From Prostheceraeus crozeri (Eukaryota > Platyhelminthes > Polycladida > Euryleptidae): 64,000 nucleotides of DNA. Position 1 is the stretch's first letter. Each line of letters begins with the position of its first letter. Shown here in pieces: positions 11,658 to 26,400 of this stretch. The notes beneath the pieces are model-generated. The model was not told the origin of the DNA and made no database searches. It saw nothing but the letters and a program-made list of their open reading frames with translations. The stretch is taken from the NCBI GenBank assembly GCA_907163375.1, contig CAJQUW010001446.1, forward strand, positions 248,001 through 312,000. Reading direction: 5' to 3'. A program made the position numbers and the translations under genes.

Positions 11658-13484
11658 CATACTATGAAGTATTTAAGCCTATACTGACCATTCATAAATG
11701 CTCGCACAATGCAAATCTACTCTGTAATTCTTGCATGCTCTAATACTTGACAGTTTCTGTAACTTAGCAAAAAAAATAGTCTACAGATGCTATTTCACTC
11801 TCAGAAAATGGCTTTTAACCACACATTTAATAAAAACACTTTCAATTATTAAGTGTTGGGATACCTGGCTGACTTTGAGAATTACTGGACTGTTCTTACA
11901 TAGCTCTTCATCAGATGAATGAAAAAACTCGGAGTATGATGAGGGTATAGCGACCTATCCATCACGATCTACTGCGGGTTACGGAGTCAATGTAGTCTGT
12001 TGATATTTAAGAAAACCAATGCTACTGAGCGACTCTGACTTGTCTTATAGTTCTCATTACGACCTAAATTATGATGAAAACTGACCCACGGCTAACAAGA
12101 GAGTAAGCCAAAGGTCAGGATATCTCTGCTTAATAGCCGCCAAAAAAAACCGATTTTCTTGGCTCTTTAAGCAACAGATATGAAATTGCTTGACAGGCGG
12201 TAGCAACAGTTTAAATGTTCGTAATTATCCAATTTCTGGTACAGATTTTTCGAAGTTATGCAACTGCCAATTCAGTGACTACCTTCCTTGTTGGTCATAA
12301 TTTCATGTTTGGTCAGTTTTAGTTGTAATCCGATCGCCAACTCTTATCAACAACAGTTCTACTGGTTCAAAACACTACTCAAAATCAGCAGCCACTGAAC
12401 AAAATAGCGCCATTGAAATCAAAGCGAGTAGAAATATTACTTTAAATCACACGCAGATTAAACTCATTTTTAGCACTAGTGCTCCAAACACCTTGCGAAA
12501 TGTACTGATAGCCTATCAAAACTTGCTTCAGTATATTCCTCTGTAGTAATTTTCACGCATTGAAATTTTACAGTGCATGTCTATGTGATGATTAGACTAA
12601 TTTCATTTAATGATTTTTCAGTAACTTGAAAAAATATTTGCTTACTTATGTTGAGAATTATCGATCCATTTACTGAATATGAACGATATGATGTCGCCAT
12701 GAACCTCTCCTCATGAACCTCTCTCCATGAACATCTTAATGAGATAATACACGTGAGTAAGATGGATGCCCGACTGGAAAATTATGCGCATATAGGCGTG
12801 CTCGTTTTTCGGACCATGAATTGATTGTTATTGTCTTACGATATTCAAACGTGGGGTATTAAAATAAGAATGCAATTTTTGCATTCTCATGTGATGATGA
12901 AAATCATCCCAGCAGCCATTTATAATAGAATATAATCCTTGCTAATTTAAGTTATTAATTGAAGTAGTCCTAATGAAGACTGATGGCGCTCTCCAATCCA
13001 CAAGTGTATAAATGCAAAGCTACTGTAGCCATTGAATTTACCTTTGCATGACATTTTGCATGATAGTTAAGGATATCACAACTGCCAAGTTTTTCTATCT
13101 GCATCGATCAAACGATTTATAATTTAATGATAATGAATACCAAGACTTCAACTTTCTAAGTTTACTATTGAGATTCGAAGACGCTTTACTATAGGCAGGC
13201 TGAGTAAACTCAAGACAACCAACTGTTGGGAGTTGGACATGTGTCAACGAAACTTAATTCACGACCCACTTGACCTCGTGACCCTTTTGACCCACGACCC
13301 TCTTTCAATTATGTTAGTGGGTCACTACTGAAGCTCAGAAGTCTGCTAGGATTCGATATATTGAAGCATAATCGCTGATTGCGATCACATATACAATTTG
13401 CACAATTATGCGCAATTTTTTCAATCATGTGCAAAATGAAAATACATGGAGTTTCAACATAATTATAGAAAGATGAATACTTAC

Positions 13485-13590
13485 AAGTTGAGTGGCCAAT
13501 GATGTCTTGTCTTGAGCCGGCAGATGTTCTTCTAGGGCCAAAACAACACAATTGGCAATAATTGATAGGAGAACCATATATTCAAAAGGC
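13485..13590 (-). CDS. Cav2: Cav2 voltage-gated calcium channel alpha-1 subunit, exon 2 (IS1)
   Basis: This short exon is 106 nt, the length of the matching human CACNA1A exon. On the minus strand it supplies the last base of a glycine codon and then reads [20 protein letters not shown], followed by [15 protein letters not shown], the first membrane segment of domain I and the S1-S2 loop. It ends at phase 0 with donor GTAAGT (13484-13479), matching the phase-0 start of exon 3. Its upstream boundary is AC rather than AG (13592-13591), with a U12 branch-site motif beyond it. Phase and length agree exactly with the flanking exons, so the call is secure although the exon is too short to stand out by ORF length. 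Confidence 0.95.
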
Positions 13591-13624
13591 GTACACCATC
13601 GAAAATGATGGTCAAGTTAAGGAA
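13591..13624 (-). promoter_or_regulatory. U12-type branch site and AC acceptor of Cav2 intron 1
   Basis: On the minus strand TTCCTTAAC (13624-13616) is a perfect match to the minor-spliceosome branch consensus. The intron ends in AC at 13592-13591. The gap between them is 25 nt, somewhat longer than the usual 10-20. Confidence 0.85.
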
Positions 13625-16600
13625 AATTGACATGAAGAACAATGGGCATGTGATAATATACATCAAACATTGAACGGTATACCTATCGACCTGTATATAG
13701 AAAAATGACAGCGGATGAACCTTGGTGTGCTATGGAGATCTGCTTTAGTTGCTAAACTATTGATAATTTATTCTATAACTTATTGCATCATTTAAATCAT
13801 CATCAAAAAGATATATTGACTGAAATATATCGCATGTAATTCATTGTAAATTCAACAAAATATATCACTTGTGATGGATTAAAGAAAATTACACGAACAG
13901 CAAAAAATTCAAACATTCACCAAATGAAAAATTGAAAGTTGTTGTTCCAATGAAAAACTATTTAGAATCGAGAGAATTGTTGAAATAATACAGAAACGCT
14001 GCGCCAGTTTGTTCATCGAAAACCTTAATGGAAAATTAATAGAGTTGCTGTATCCCAGCATCATAATTCTACCAACTGCAAACAATACCATTTTCAAGGT
14101 AGTGCCTTAGTTGATTTCATATGATTAACCATGCATCACTTTAGGTGACTTTTAGACAATGCCAAAAGACAGGCGAGTGGGCCAATCAAATTATAATGCT
14201 AATTTGCATATTTACTTATCGTTTGATATGTAATAGGAATTGTTTTATTGTGCTTGATAATAAGAATTTGAGCCGAGCAATGAAATAATTATCATATTTT
14301 TCGGTCTTCATAGATATCGTCTCACATTGCAGATGTCAATAATGCAAGAATGTGGACTGAGTGAGATTTGGAAGCTAATGACAAAACGAACCACTGTGAT
14401 TGCCACAGAATTAGACAGATCGTCTCTTCTTTTGTTTTACTAGAAAGGAAACATTGGAACATGCAACGTTTATGAAATGGCACAATCTGCTGACATGATG
14501 CCATAGCAATCGAACAATGAGCAGCAAATTTAACGATAAACACGCCGAATTCTGCAAAGTTTCACTGACTGTTATCAACCGGATCACACAGCAAAGAGAC
14601 ACAGTTGATGTCAAGTTCTACAGAGAAGTTTGTGAACGTATTTTCGTGCGCCTGCTAACTTTTTAAATAATCATAGGAGGGGCCAACATTATCGAGAAAC
14701 CTTTTGCGCAATGATCTGAATTCTTCGAATCTGAAGGAATCGCCGCGATCGGAGCATTTTGAAGGAATCCATAACAATCCGCAAGCGACGCACGACTATT
14801 TTTCCTATCTCTGCAAGGTATTAATAATTTCTTTTTGCCCACTTAATAAGTTCCTTCATGTGCCATTGTTTTGAATTGGTTTGCACTTCTAGCAAAGTGA
14901 TGCAGTTAAACAATCTAATTCTGTGGTGATTGCACAATCTGCCTGTTAGGCATTTTCTGCAAATCAAGTGCAGAATTGTGAATTATTTTTACGGCTGGCG
15001 ATTTGACTGGTTATATTTTAATGACATAATATAGACATAACGCAAAAGATGGAGGAATACGGACGACTTTGAAACGCAAGCAAGCTTAAGTGACTAAGTA
15101 ACATTTTTCGGTCAACTGTTGAACAAAAATAATTAATAATAGCCATTCATAGACAACGAAAAAATGTTCATGATTAAACTCGCAAAAACCTCTTTATTGA
15201 CTGTACATGTGCTGATTCAATCGAGGGTGTGTTCCACTCAAGAAAATGTTGCATTCGATAACATAAAGTCCTCTTGTCTGTTTTAGTTTTGTGAATGCAG
15301 CGGCAAAGCTAAAACATAATGGAAGCTATTTCAAAACATATTTTGGCTTGAAAATGTTATAAACGCAATGTGATGCATGCTTCTAGCCATGTGAAAAGTT
15401 TAACAAATTATAGTTTCAAAATCGTTGGAAGTTCATCGAATTAAACCACAGATTTTCTCGGAAATAAAATGCATTTCAGTGTCGATCCAATGTGAAGCAC
15501 AGAAAATGGACGATGAGTGACAGTGATGTGGAAGTAATTTTTGATTGACTATCTAATCATTTGACTCATTGCCCTGAGGCCATATTAATGATTATACTTA
15601 CAATGTAATGTTTGTAACTGATGCAATTTTATTGAGAGCTAGTGCGATGGAAATCTTCGCTTATTTAATGGCTCGTACTGCAAATCATCAACAAATTTAA
15701 CAATATTGGAGATATTTGTCGGTCAAATTAAATTGCATAAACAAGGATCTTACGTAATGTTTCCTCCATCGATTGCAGCAGTGACTGTTAAGGTGCCGCA
15801 GAAATTATGCAAATATTCTTTATCAACAAATTATCTGAAATTTCAGGATTCCTCTGTCACCACGATCGAAAGAACATTGATCCAGGGTCATTTTGGTGTT
15901 ATGTAATTTTGCTGAAATGATTCTCGAGGGATCTAAGACCCCTCGTAGTAGTAGACAATGAACATGTGTGTAACTAAGCATTGTGATGTGTTAATTTTTC
16001 TGCAAGATGTATGACAAAAATTGCAATTAATTCTTTGATTGTTGTGTATTTAAAATGAAGTTAGTTTCATTGCCGCCACCGGTCATCATCTCTGGGAAAA
16101 CATCCCACCTTCGGGGATTTTTAGATGCTGCTCTAAAGATTTTTAGATTTTATGAAGACCTTAATAACAATTCAGCTTCTTAATTTTACAACAACTCTCA
16201 AGATAATCTACGTAATGTTCTGTCTGTCACCTAGGCACGCATTATTTTCAAATTGATTGTATCACTAGAATTATTGTGTATGAACTTAAGTGAGGCATAA
16301 AATTTATCAATGTTTACGCCCAATTAAAAATACACGCATGGAGGATTAATATGTCACCTATTTACTGCCCAGATCTTTGACTTTTCCTTGTTGTGTTTAA
16401 TACACTCTATTACATGCATGTAATGCATGCAATTATACGTCTTGCAAATCCGCATGCATAGCCTAATACGTTTGAGCAAAATATCAAAATCTGCTAAACA
16501 TTGATATGATCTAGGAACCTTGAAGATATACGAGGACCATGAAGGCAGATCTGCAGAAGTACAGTCCGTTTCATAAAGAGCTGCTGGACGTTTGTTAGAA

Positions 16601-16759
16601 CAGCAACATTTTATAGCAAACAGCAAGTCTTTAACTATAATTGAATGAATTTTTTCCTATATCATATTAAATATTTTTCTTTGTAATATGTTTAAAGAAC
16701 TGATGGGCACGCTCCCTAGTAGCCAGATTCGTCTCCTCTGAGTTTTATTACTGCCCCTC

Positions 16760-17350
16760 ACGGATGCGATTAGGCATACTGCATCCAATCAAATGATGGA
16801 TCACCTAAGCTGAATGCTAAAGGATAAATATTTTTTTCGAGCAGTCGAACGCAGCGATCGGAGTTCATGTTTTCCCTCATAACATGCAATGAACTGCGCG
16901 CGACCATCACTCCAAATGGCTCCCCAGATGAGCAATTTCCTGCAATCGTCCTACTCCTCGATGTAGAAAAACGATCAGGAATGTCTTGCCCAGACTTCAG
17001 CCAAAGGCGTAGACGTCCATCTTTGAAATTTAATCGGACAACTGCCTCATCCGGCCAAACAACAGGTGACCACGGATTCCGCCAGTGGCAGCGTTTCATT
17101 GACCACTGTAGTCTCAGTTTCTTGTGTCGCTCGGACAGATTCAGCTTCGATGGTCTCTTGCGACTAGAGTAGTTCAACTCCTAAAGTCATCTCCAATCAG
17201 TTGTCCTAGAAAGATCTGAACATGCTGAAAGCTCAGATAAAGAGGTAGGGGGATCAGTATCGACCACACTGGTGAAGTAGCGATTTGACCTGCGAGAAGT
17301 CATACTTGGTCGGCCAGAAGACCTTCCATCATACCGCTGACAGCCTCTTC
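16760..17350 (-). mobile_element. Tc1-like transposase fragment
   Basis: The minus-strand frame from about 17177 to 16770 reads LNLSERHKKLRLQWSMKRCH, then VVWPDEAVVRLNFKDGR (first catalytic aspartate region), and ends with LHVMRENMNSDRCVRLLEKN and YPLAFSLGDPSFDW. These are the middle blocks of a Tc1 transposase. Sequence upstream to about 17350 retains scraps of the helix-turn-helix part (GRPSMTSRR) out of frame. The second and third catalytic residues and both terminal inverted repeats are missing, so this is a dead internal fragment. Confidence 0.85.
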
Positions 17351-20239
17351 GCAACCAAAAGTAAATAGTACTTTTGCGGACGATACGAAATGACCTGAAG
17401 ACATATCATGCCGAAAACTATGGCTCTGGATATAGTGATTTTCAGTTGATATGAGAAAACATAGATGATTTCATTTTTGAAAAAAACTACAATCTACGTC
17501 CTCTCGTTCCATTCAGAAACTTGTTCTGGCTGCCGGACTGCATCTACATCTTTGCTAAGAAAAACTAAGGAAGCATGCCCTGAATTGCATTAACAATATT
17601 GTTTTTATGCAAAATTTGCTGGTCCAATTTCACGCATTTCATATAGGCTAGACGAAGCGATAACACATCTGCAACTCCCCTTATTCCCAATTACTTTAGA
17701 AGTTGAGGTACTTAGAGCTGCAGAGCACAATTTACAGGTACATGGGAATGGCTGCTTTTGATGGAAGCTCTTCCACATTTCACGCATGTTTAAGTTTTAT
17801 TCCTTGCAATAATCTATCTTGCCAATATTCTTTTTGTACATGTAAATTAGTGTTCGATATAGTCACCCAGTTTACAATAGCAATCATTTAGGAACTTTAT
17901 AGCCAAAATTCGGAAAAATTTCAAAAATCTATAAAAGTTGGTAATTTCTCAATCTTGAATTCCTATTTTTAGTGTGAAGACCAGCGTCTCAGATGAAATG
18001 GACATCAACAATAGAAAGTTGAGGTACTTAATATTTTGCACCGTGAATTTCATATGATTTGGAGCAATATTTTTGTGGGTACACGGCGGATAATGCAGCT
18101 CAAATAGAAATTCTTGAAAATGCATGTGGATTAAGGATAGTCTACTAGTATCTTGATGTATTGTGCACAAGAATTGCAGAAGCTGCCCGCAACGGACAGC
18201 GCTAATAACTGTGGGAGTCCTTTCACCTCTAAATAAATCATCATTTCAAAAAATTCAATTCGACGAAATCGAACCGCGACACCGGTGGCAGCTAAAGACT
18301 GCAAACGGTGGATTTGATGTGTCGAGCACATCGACAGATCCTAACAAATGTCAGGCTTTGCTGGTGTTCTAATAAATTAACATTATGAAGCAGAAATGGC
18401 TTTTCCGTTTTTGTACAGAACAAATGTTTTGAGCAGAATCAATTGAACCTCTTTCCCCTAAAAAGCCGATTCACTGATGATATTCCTGGGAGTTTGGGAA
18501 TGGGAACATAGTTTCAGTGTGGTCAGAGAATACGAAGTACTTCAATTTCACCTCATCAACTTCGGAAAGAATCCATCGTAAGGAACAGAATGAGAAAATA
18601 AAGCTTTCTGTGCTAGAAGACTGAAATTCACTTCGCATCTTATCCAGATATCGAAAATGAGAAAAAGTAAGGAATCCCTTTCTGATATCGAGCGTTGGGG
18701 AGGAGGCGGTGAAGAGGGAATTCTGAGAAGTTTCCCATTCTATAGAATCGGCAGAGGAAGATACCTTAAACTTATCTCAAAACCTTAAGTATATCAAGCT
18801 CGATAAACTCATTCAGCAGCAGTAGCATTGAATGGCGAACTTTAACCAAACGCACTTTTATACCTGGAAATATGTTATCCAGTTTCAGTATGATATCCGG
18901 ATAAATCTCAGCAGTACTGTGACCATTCAAAAATCATTATTCAGCCTTTTGCTCATAAATTTTTGATTTTTTCCACCAATGCACTGTATGACATTCGATT
19001 CATGATTTGGGCCTACTAGCAGAAACTGATGGATATTTGCTTTAGTAGTATCTGATCAACCATTAAAATATTTGGCGTGTCTAATAAGTTCCGCACCGGA
19101 CGCATTTCGCGCAAACGAAAACGCTATTCAGTCTGTTAAGTATCATTTCTAAAAATATTAATCCACAGAGTAGGTATATTAGGTAGAGTAGTAACTTACC
19201 TAATTAGCATTTATTAAATCCACAATGTGTATACAGTTTTCAGTTCATTAAATGAACATGAGACGAGACCCAGCACCACCTGTGAGATATGCAAATTTCT
19301 ACACTTTTGGAGAAATTAACACGAATCTGACTGATCTTGATAGCGATACAGAATAAAGAATAGTATTCTACAAATCCTCAATTTCATGTCAATTTAGAGA
19401 GGCAATATAGTTTGTTAAATTAGCAATTACTATTACTATTACCATAACTAAAGTAATTACTTTTAGTAATTACCATTACTAAAAGCTCAGCTTTATTGTA
19501 ATAAGATTATTTTCCTAAGCATGATCATATCACAACCTCCCACTGAAAGAGCGAAACATCATAATCAAGGAAGCCTATCATGATTAACTTTGAAAGACGT
19601 TAATGGGTCCACATTCCTATTCAGATTCAAGAAATGACGCCTTGTGAATCATAAAGTCATGCCGCTGAAAACTGAATTAAAAACATGACATCTCAGCTAA
19701 CAAGCATGATGAAATCTCAATTCTTCCTTGAAGGCTTGCAGGGACTTGCATTATAATGTGGGTTATGAAATTTCCTAGATCACCAGCTTAATTAAGATAC
19801 TTGTTTGCAAATATTCATTCTTTTTGGTATCCAACTTGTTGCTTCATACTACTTATAAAGGGGCTTCATGTCGGTAATATATAAATTTGCCAAAAAATTA
19901 CCTTTTTAGAAACTGCTCAAATAATGTTTTGGACCGCAGGAACGTAATCCCCACAAAAACTGAATCCTTTCATACAAAAATTTTCACTGTATACAGATAC
20001 TTGTTTGAGTCGACACCCTACCTACATATACTTACTCTATGTATTAATCATTATGCTATGTTAGAGTCCAAAACCAACGTTGCAGCGGATGTCTTTGTAG
20101 CCTTGTCAACTCGAGCCTTGTTCATGTATAGCAGATTGAAAATGCTCCGCAAAAGTGTGAAGTTCCATGCATTGACAGAAACATAATTCATGCGCAAATG
20201 AAACGAAAGCAGGTGAATGGAAAAAATAGCAAACAGCAC

Positions 20240-20640
20240 ACACGATGCTAAAGTTCATTTTGAAGCTTCTCCCTAAGAAGAGAGCGAAGAGTTGGCACTG
20301 TATGAGGAAAAGGACTTCTTCACCGTTGGAGAGTTTCAAGAAATGTCTGTATCAAGAATTTGAACACCCATCGGTCGCACTGATTCAGATCAAGACCTAC
20401 TGCCTCATCCAGTGTTTGGTCTTCCACGTCATCCGTCATCTTTGAGTGACAGTCTTCCGTCTTTAAACAGCTTGCACCACTCAATAACTGTTTCAAACTT
20501 TGAAACAATTCAAAATTGAAGAATTCATGAAATTGCTCTAGGAGTTTTTACAGGGAGATTCATCTTGAGGCGAGAATTCTACTATGTTTTTCAAACAACT
20601 CTTGGATCAACATAATTTTTTCGAAATCAAATTTGTTCTA
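20240..20640 (-). mobile_element. Degenerate mariner-like transposase N-terminal remnant
   Basis: On the minus strand one frame reads ETVIEWCKLFKDGRLSLKDD and then, after a stop, RGRPNTG (about 20500-20405). This matches the helix-turn-helix end of mariner transposases, usually W-x-K-x-F-K-x-G-R...DD...GRP. Neighbouring sequence has several stops and shifts and no catalytic domain. The identification rests on one motif block. Confidence 0.45.
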
Positions 20641-22079
20641 AATGTATTATGCACTTTCCGGCACGATTTCCCACAAAGTAGTAGAAACATCGATGTCTAC
20701 CAGCATTATCTGCTTAATGTCAGAAACAAAATGCAATTTAAGTGCAGGTAGTACCAATCCGAATGTTTGAGTTTTAAGGGTGAATCAAAAGCACATTATA
20801 GTTGATGTAGTACATAGAGCATTGGAATCAGTATTCGATTTTTATTATTATCGGGTATGTTTTGTGAAATTGTCAAAATTTTGATAATTTCGAACTCCTG
20901 AACAAGAATCTGCAATCCATAGAGTATGTTGTATTCAGATTTCAGAAATTCGTTTCCATTTTGTCCAAATTCACTAATGACAAAATGTATGCGTAAAAAT
21001 TTCAAAATCATGTGATCAATTTCGAACATGCTCATGCGTCCTTATTCAAAACGCTATCCATGCAGATTTCAGAATGCTCTAAAGCGCATCGACATCCCAG
21101 GAGCTTGACTTTTAAATAATTGCTCATAGTTGCATGAAAAGTACGGTGTAGCATATTTAGAGTCTGACTTTTATAATGGTGGTACTTATTTCCTCTACCT
21201 CGCTCAATTCCAAACTATTAATAGCAATTCAAAATTTTAAATTATTAAAGTTATGAAATTTTACCCAATTATGGCTATAAACCTCCTTAATGGGTGCTAT
21301 TTACGATGCCAGAATAATTAAATTTACTGAAAAGTTAATGATGATTGATGAGATTCATTTGTGCAAGGAATACAACTCGCATATACGTTTATGAAATGTG
21401 GAAGATTTTCCTACAAAAATTCTAATTGAACAGTGAAATAGTATTCTACAGCTCTAAGTAACTTCAAATCCGATTAAAAAGAAGAAGGACGAGTATTCAA
21501 GACAATACACAAAAATGTCTGAGAACATGCCTTGGCTGTGCATTGCAAAGTTCAAAAGATTGATGGAAAAGCCAAGTTATATCTAAAATTAGATTTACAA
21601 TATCTCCTCACTATATGTTTCGGCTATCAAAACCACAGCCTCTTGCAAAATGGCTATGGATTTCACAGCCGAAATATACTGAGATGATTTTGTAAATATT
21701 CTTGGCTTAACTGGGCTTTTCAATCGATCGTTTGAAATTTACTACAATGACTACTTACATGTGCCATTAGATTAGATAAGCCTACTAAAATATTTGACAA
21801 GTAGCATTTGAATTTCCAAAGCTCAATACAATGTCTATGGAATAATAAAAGATGAGCAGATTTGATCAATGGACTTTACTAAAATTATGCAGTCACATTG
21901 TTGGATGAAAAAGGTACCTAAGGCCAAGACATGAGGGCCAAAACTCAAAGCAATTGCAGATTTATGTCTTGAGTCCTCTGCGATCAGAAGATGCCGCTAA
22001 GTCTGATTTTCCGCACAGCATTTTGACCCGTTATTTTGCACCATGCTGCGCTCTGGGTCCCAAAGAAAACTGACCTTAC

Positions 22080-22440
22080 TGCGGTGGAAATATTGGAAAT
22101 GAGGATGTTGAAGTGGTCAATGGGAAGCCAAAGGAAATTATGACACGGAACAGCCGCATCCATCACATGCTTAAAGTATCCAGATAAGCAAGAGACCCGT
22201 CGATGGAAATGGTTTGGACATCTGCTAAGAATACTAGCTCAGGATAGTATCTATATCTTCAAAGCAGCGTGGAAACAAGAATCTGTGCCCCTCAGAAATG
22301 GAAGGCCAAGAGCAAGCTGGAGAATTGTGGCGAAGAGGGGATGAAGATTGGTCTTTTACCGAGGACATAGCCGCCGATAGAAACGAGTGGAGTCAATGAA
22401 CAGAGGGGACACCCGATCATCCGGGAAGTTGAAGCCGGAC
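22080..22440 (+). mobile_element. LINE ORF2 C-terminal fragment
   Basis: The plus strand encodes MEMRMLKWSMGSQRK, then RRWKWFGHLLRM, RNGRPRASWR and, after a frame change, RRNEWSQ near a stop. This is the post-RT tail of RTE/I-like LINE proteins, with the R(L/W)xWxGHxxRM and GRPRxxW signatures and the closing DRNEWR motif. The RT itself is absent. It is a 5'-truncated, mutated copy with stops inside. Confidence 0.75.
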
Positions 22441-23385
22441 CTGTCCCATCAAAGTTTAGCAAGGTGAGCATGTAGTAATGTTGAAGATTTGAAAGTTGTT
22501 TGTAAAATGTGGCAAGATTCATGCCTTCAAAAAGGTACTTTTCAAAGTAGGCCAAAAGCTTGCCTTCTAGGGGCAAATTTTGGTGAAAAGTTTAGATATA
22601 CGCATGACGCGAAAGTCGGTCTAAAAATGTTATTCTGCATGATTTTTCCAGACACTGATGCTGGGACTGCTGTATGTTGCGAAACGTGTGTCTCGGTGCA
22701 TATTTTCTAGCAATAAAATATTAAGATGAATTACAATGATCACACTATCTCTTCCTTCAACATATGCTGTACTATATTGAACCAAAACAAATCGAATCCA
22801 AAATGTTCGAACCGCGCAGGCCTATCTTGAAAACACTCCTCAATTTTAGCAGAAGTTTCCATTTCTGTATTCATAAAAGCGCTTCAAATTATCATCAAAT
22901 CTTTAGCAGCTGTGAATATCATATAATAAAGAAATTGAGCTAAATAGTGATCTCGGGGGCAAGCTGCCGCAAGTTGTGATTTCAGACTTGTTGAAATGCT
23001 CGGTGCACTGCGGTCCACTACTATATACTCTGATATCAGGAATATTTGCAAAATGTGCGAGTGGAGGGCAAATTGCCCCATTACCCAGAAGCAAGGGGTA
23101 ATGCACCACAACGTGTGCATGATAGCTAAGAAGCTAACAGCCTTTTCTGCTTTTTGATGAGCAATCAACAGTAAAATGAGTGTGTTCTTACATAATTGTT
23201 TCAATTCCTTTATACAAAGTATCTCCTCTAACTGACTGCATTGACCGGGTACTTTAGTGACGGAGAATGACATATTTAAATGACTCTAGATTTAGACTCC
23301 CAAACAGTAGGCGGCAGAGTGAGAAACAATTGTACACAGTCTTCCCTCTAAATCATTGTCTCTTGCTCATACGGAATAGAAAATG

Positions 23386-23416
23386 AAGAGAGAGAGAAAG
23401 AGAGAGAAAGAGAGAA
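23386..23416. repeat. (AGAGAGAA)n-like microsatellite
   Basis: Purine-only tract of GAGA and AAAG units. Confidence 0.9.
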
Positions 23417-26400
23417 TTATTGGACTCTGTGAGCGCGTACCTCTAACCCGGTTCTCGACAACAGTTCTATTTTTCTCTGAGTACACTATTGAATATCACA
23501 GTGACGTCATTCTTAAATCACAATTGTAGGATGTCTATTGTACTAACCCTGGAGGAATGAAAATACCTTACTTTTCGACATTAAATTAACTATTTTGTTT
23601 TTAGCGAAATTGAAGGTATATTATTCTGATAGATTATTTCAATCTAAATTGCTTGCTACAGAAATTTTTCTTGCAGTGAATTAAAGATTTTGCATATACA
23701 ATCCAATGTACCGCTAATGATGAACAGAACATGGAATTTGACTGCAATCAAATCGAAGAAAGTGTTGATTTCATAGTTCACTGGACAACTTTGTATCAAC
23801 ACAGGCATATTAATCAGTGTGAGGAAACTTGCAAGCAGCTAGCTAGTGTGTAGTCTTTATACAATGTGTATAAGAATTCCCTTTGATTTTTCAAAACATT
23901 GAAGCATTATCATCTGAATGGACGTGAAATTAGTTGTAGAATTACTTTGCACCTTTTTCAGCAAATCGAATTCTTAGTTAAAATGAGGGACTTTCATCCA
24001 TAAATGCTATTGAGAAACAGTTGGGAATTTCTTGGGCGAATTGACGATTCCCATGTAGGATGAAGCGCCGAAGCATATTGATTTTATACTGCTTAAGTCG
24101 GTAGACATTTTCCTTGTGCACAACTTGTGGTACTTTTATGCAATCTCGCATTCAGATGAGTCCAATAATTAAGAAATTTCTGCCAAATGAAATCAGAATT
24201 ACGTATGTTGCTTATTGTGATGAAGTACAGACCATCGTACTACACTCTGTTGGCAAGTTGTGGTTCATTTGCAAGTTGTTTACAATATCATCGATGAGCC
24301 GATGCTAAATCAAACATTATCAAAAATTCACGATAATAAGGCAACTACCGGCCAAATTGAAGCTAACGAAGATCGCCCTGAGGTAATAGAGTCATGGCCG
24401 ATGAATTATCCCTTTGATTCACTCTTAATGGATTGAAGATGGCTAATTCCTTTGATATCACTGATACATTGACGCCATCAGAAATACTGTTGATCATCCA
24501 AATCAAGTAGCTAAAAGCGTGTCGTGTAAGGAACCCCTGTGTGTCTTTGGCAGTCCATTTTTTATTTATTTTCTCGTGATGCAGAATACATAACAGCGAT
24601 TGAATGCTGAATTTGCTTTTGCCGTCAAGAGAATTATTTTTCATATTTAAACAAAATTCCAAAACCGGAATGAGTTTCTTGTCAGAAGAAGCGTGGCCCT
24701 ATGCTATAGCCTACATAAAGTGACTGAACTGCAAACTGTGCCTTTCTTTTTTCAGTGATTTGACATGGGACCGGAATAAAGATCATGATCATGTAAAATT
24801 TTATCCACTCAATAGGTGAATGATTCAATTTATTATGTTATTTAGGCATAACATGGTGGTGGGACATTCAATAACGTATTGACTGAATCTTCAAAGAACA
24901 CTGATTTTCTACTCAATAATTCAGAGACCAAACTGAACCAAAACCTAAATTTGAAATACCAGTGAATACCAGTGCGAAGAGCTTCATAAATTCATGCTTG
25001 CTATTATTCTAGCATATCTGTTCACGCCACGGTCATTTTCATGTAATTGTAAGTCATACTAGCCCTAATGGTTTGGAGACGTATATGAGTATAACAAGCA
25101 GGAGTTTCCACTACGTCTACTGGAAATATTTATAGCAAAGAAAAGTATTGAGAACGAGTATAATGCTATAGCTGGAAAAATCACAGAGAAGAATGAAACA
25201 TTGTGACTAGCCTACTAGATCACATTACAAAAGAGAGCAATCCTCCAAAAAGCCTTTTATGATTAAGCAATATAATTACTCATTTTTGACTAGCGACAAA
25301 ATATAAATGCGCTGATCTTGAATGTGGTCAACAATACACACAATATATGTAAAAACGGAAACTTGCGTGGTCTCTGCAAGGCAATACTTATATAGCTATG
25401 TAGCCTACGCTGAAAAGTTTTTTACAAATCAAACTAAAGACCGCATGAGCTACAAAAGTCAACGTCTCCGAACGCCCCATATTTCATTGTCTCATGACAC
25501 CAGGGTTGTCACCAAATAGCTATCTTTCATTTCCGACTGAAGTCAGTATGCATACTAATCTAAACATTCCATTTTTCGTGACTGGACTTTGCTGCCCGAT
25601 CAATGGTGACGTCGACTGTATGCTGCTTTCAGACAAAGCGTCGAATGAGCGCCTTCATGCTGCCCATTTTCGGATAGTTGACAATAATAAATAGAGTGCT
25701 TTAGACCCCACCAAGGTATCCGGATCATTTGTACTGTGTCATACAAGAACCTGACTTTGTGCGCAGAATTCTTGGAGCAAGATGGGTGGGTACAATGTAT
25801 CTGAAATCACATCAGCACCTTCATCGATCGGGACAATTGACCTACTTAAAATGCAAAACTGTGCAATCAAATAGATAAGGGTGATTTTTTGATTATTGAT
25901 CCTTGCCACACTGAGGCACTTTTTTTCAACAACGAGCTTTCCGTAAATTGCTGTGGTGAACTTCATGCGTTCATATTTTGGTGGGGTCTTCTATGGGGGT
26001 TGATTAAAACGAGGAAAGTACAAAAATGAGTTCAAACTTCAACGAAACGAAGTTTATGATTTTTGGCGGAATTACTGGGTGATTTTCCTACGAAGAAAAA
26101 TTCAGCATTCTATGATTAGACTCAAAAAGTGGCAGCAGATCTGTTAATGGCACTAAGTTTCATTCTCGGGTCTGTTTTATCGAAAATATTCAACACCAGT
26201 CCTAGCCCGCAATTAATATATCAGTGACATATAGGACATATAGTATTCGCATGCAATGTAGGCCTACATGCATTCATGGCTGATCTGTAAATTTGATGAA
26301 TTTGAAAAGATTATCTTTCATAAGCTAGGACAGGTAAGCACTATGTGGTTTTACCTTTTAATAATGCATATAGATAAGCAAAAGATTGGTATATTGAATT

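Larger units (their letters stand above)
4858..13484 (-). other. Cav2 intron 2 (about 8.6 kb, GT-AG)
   Basis: The intron is bounded by GTAAGT (13484-13479) and CAG (4860-4858) on the minus strand. It is mostly AT-rich non-coding sequence. Within it I see an AATT/TTAA microsatellite near 5517-5538, a decayed TATTATATAT-rich stretch at 6080-6260, an unexplained 135-codon open stretch on the minus strand (6368-6775), a repeat cluster at 8090-8545 and a zinc-finger-like coding remnant at 11179-11657, listed or discussed separately. Confidence 0.9.

Noticed and set aside
16867-17172. A 101-codon plus-strand frame
   Set aside because: It is antisense to the Tc1-like transposase fragment, whose motifs are clear on the minus strand.
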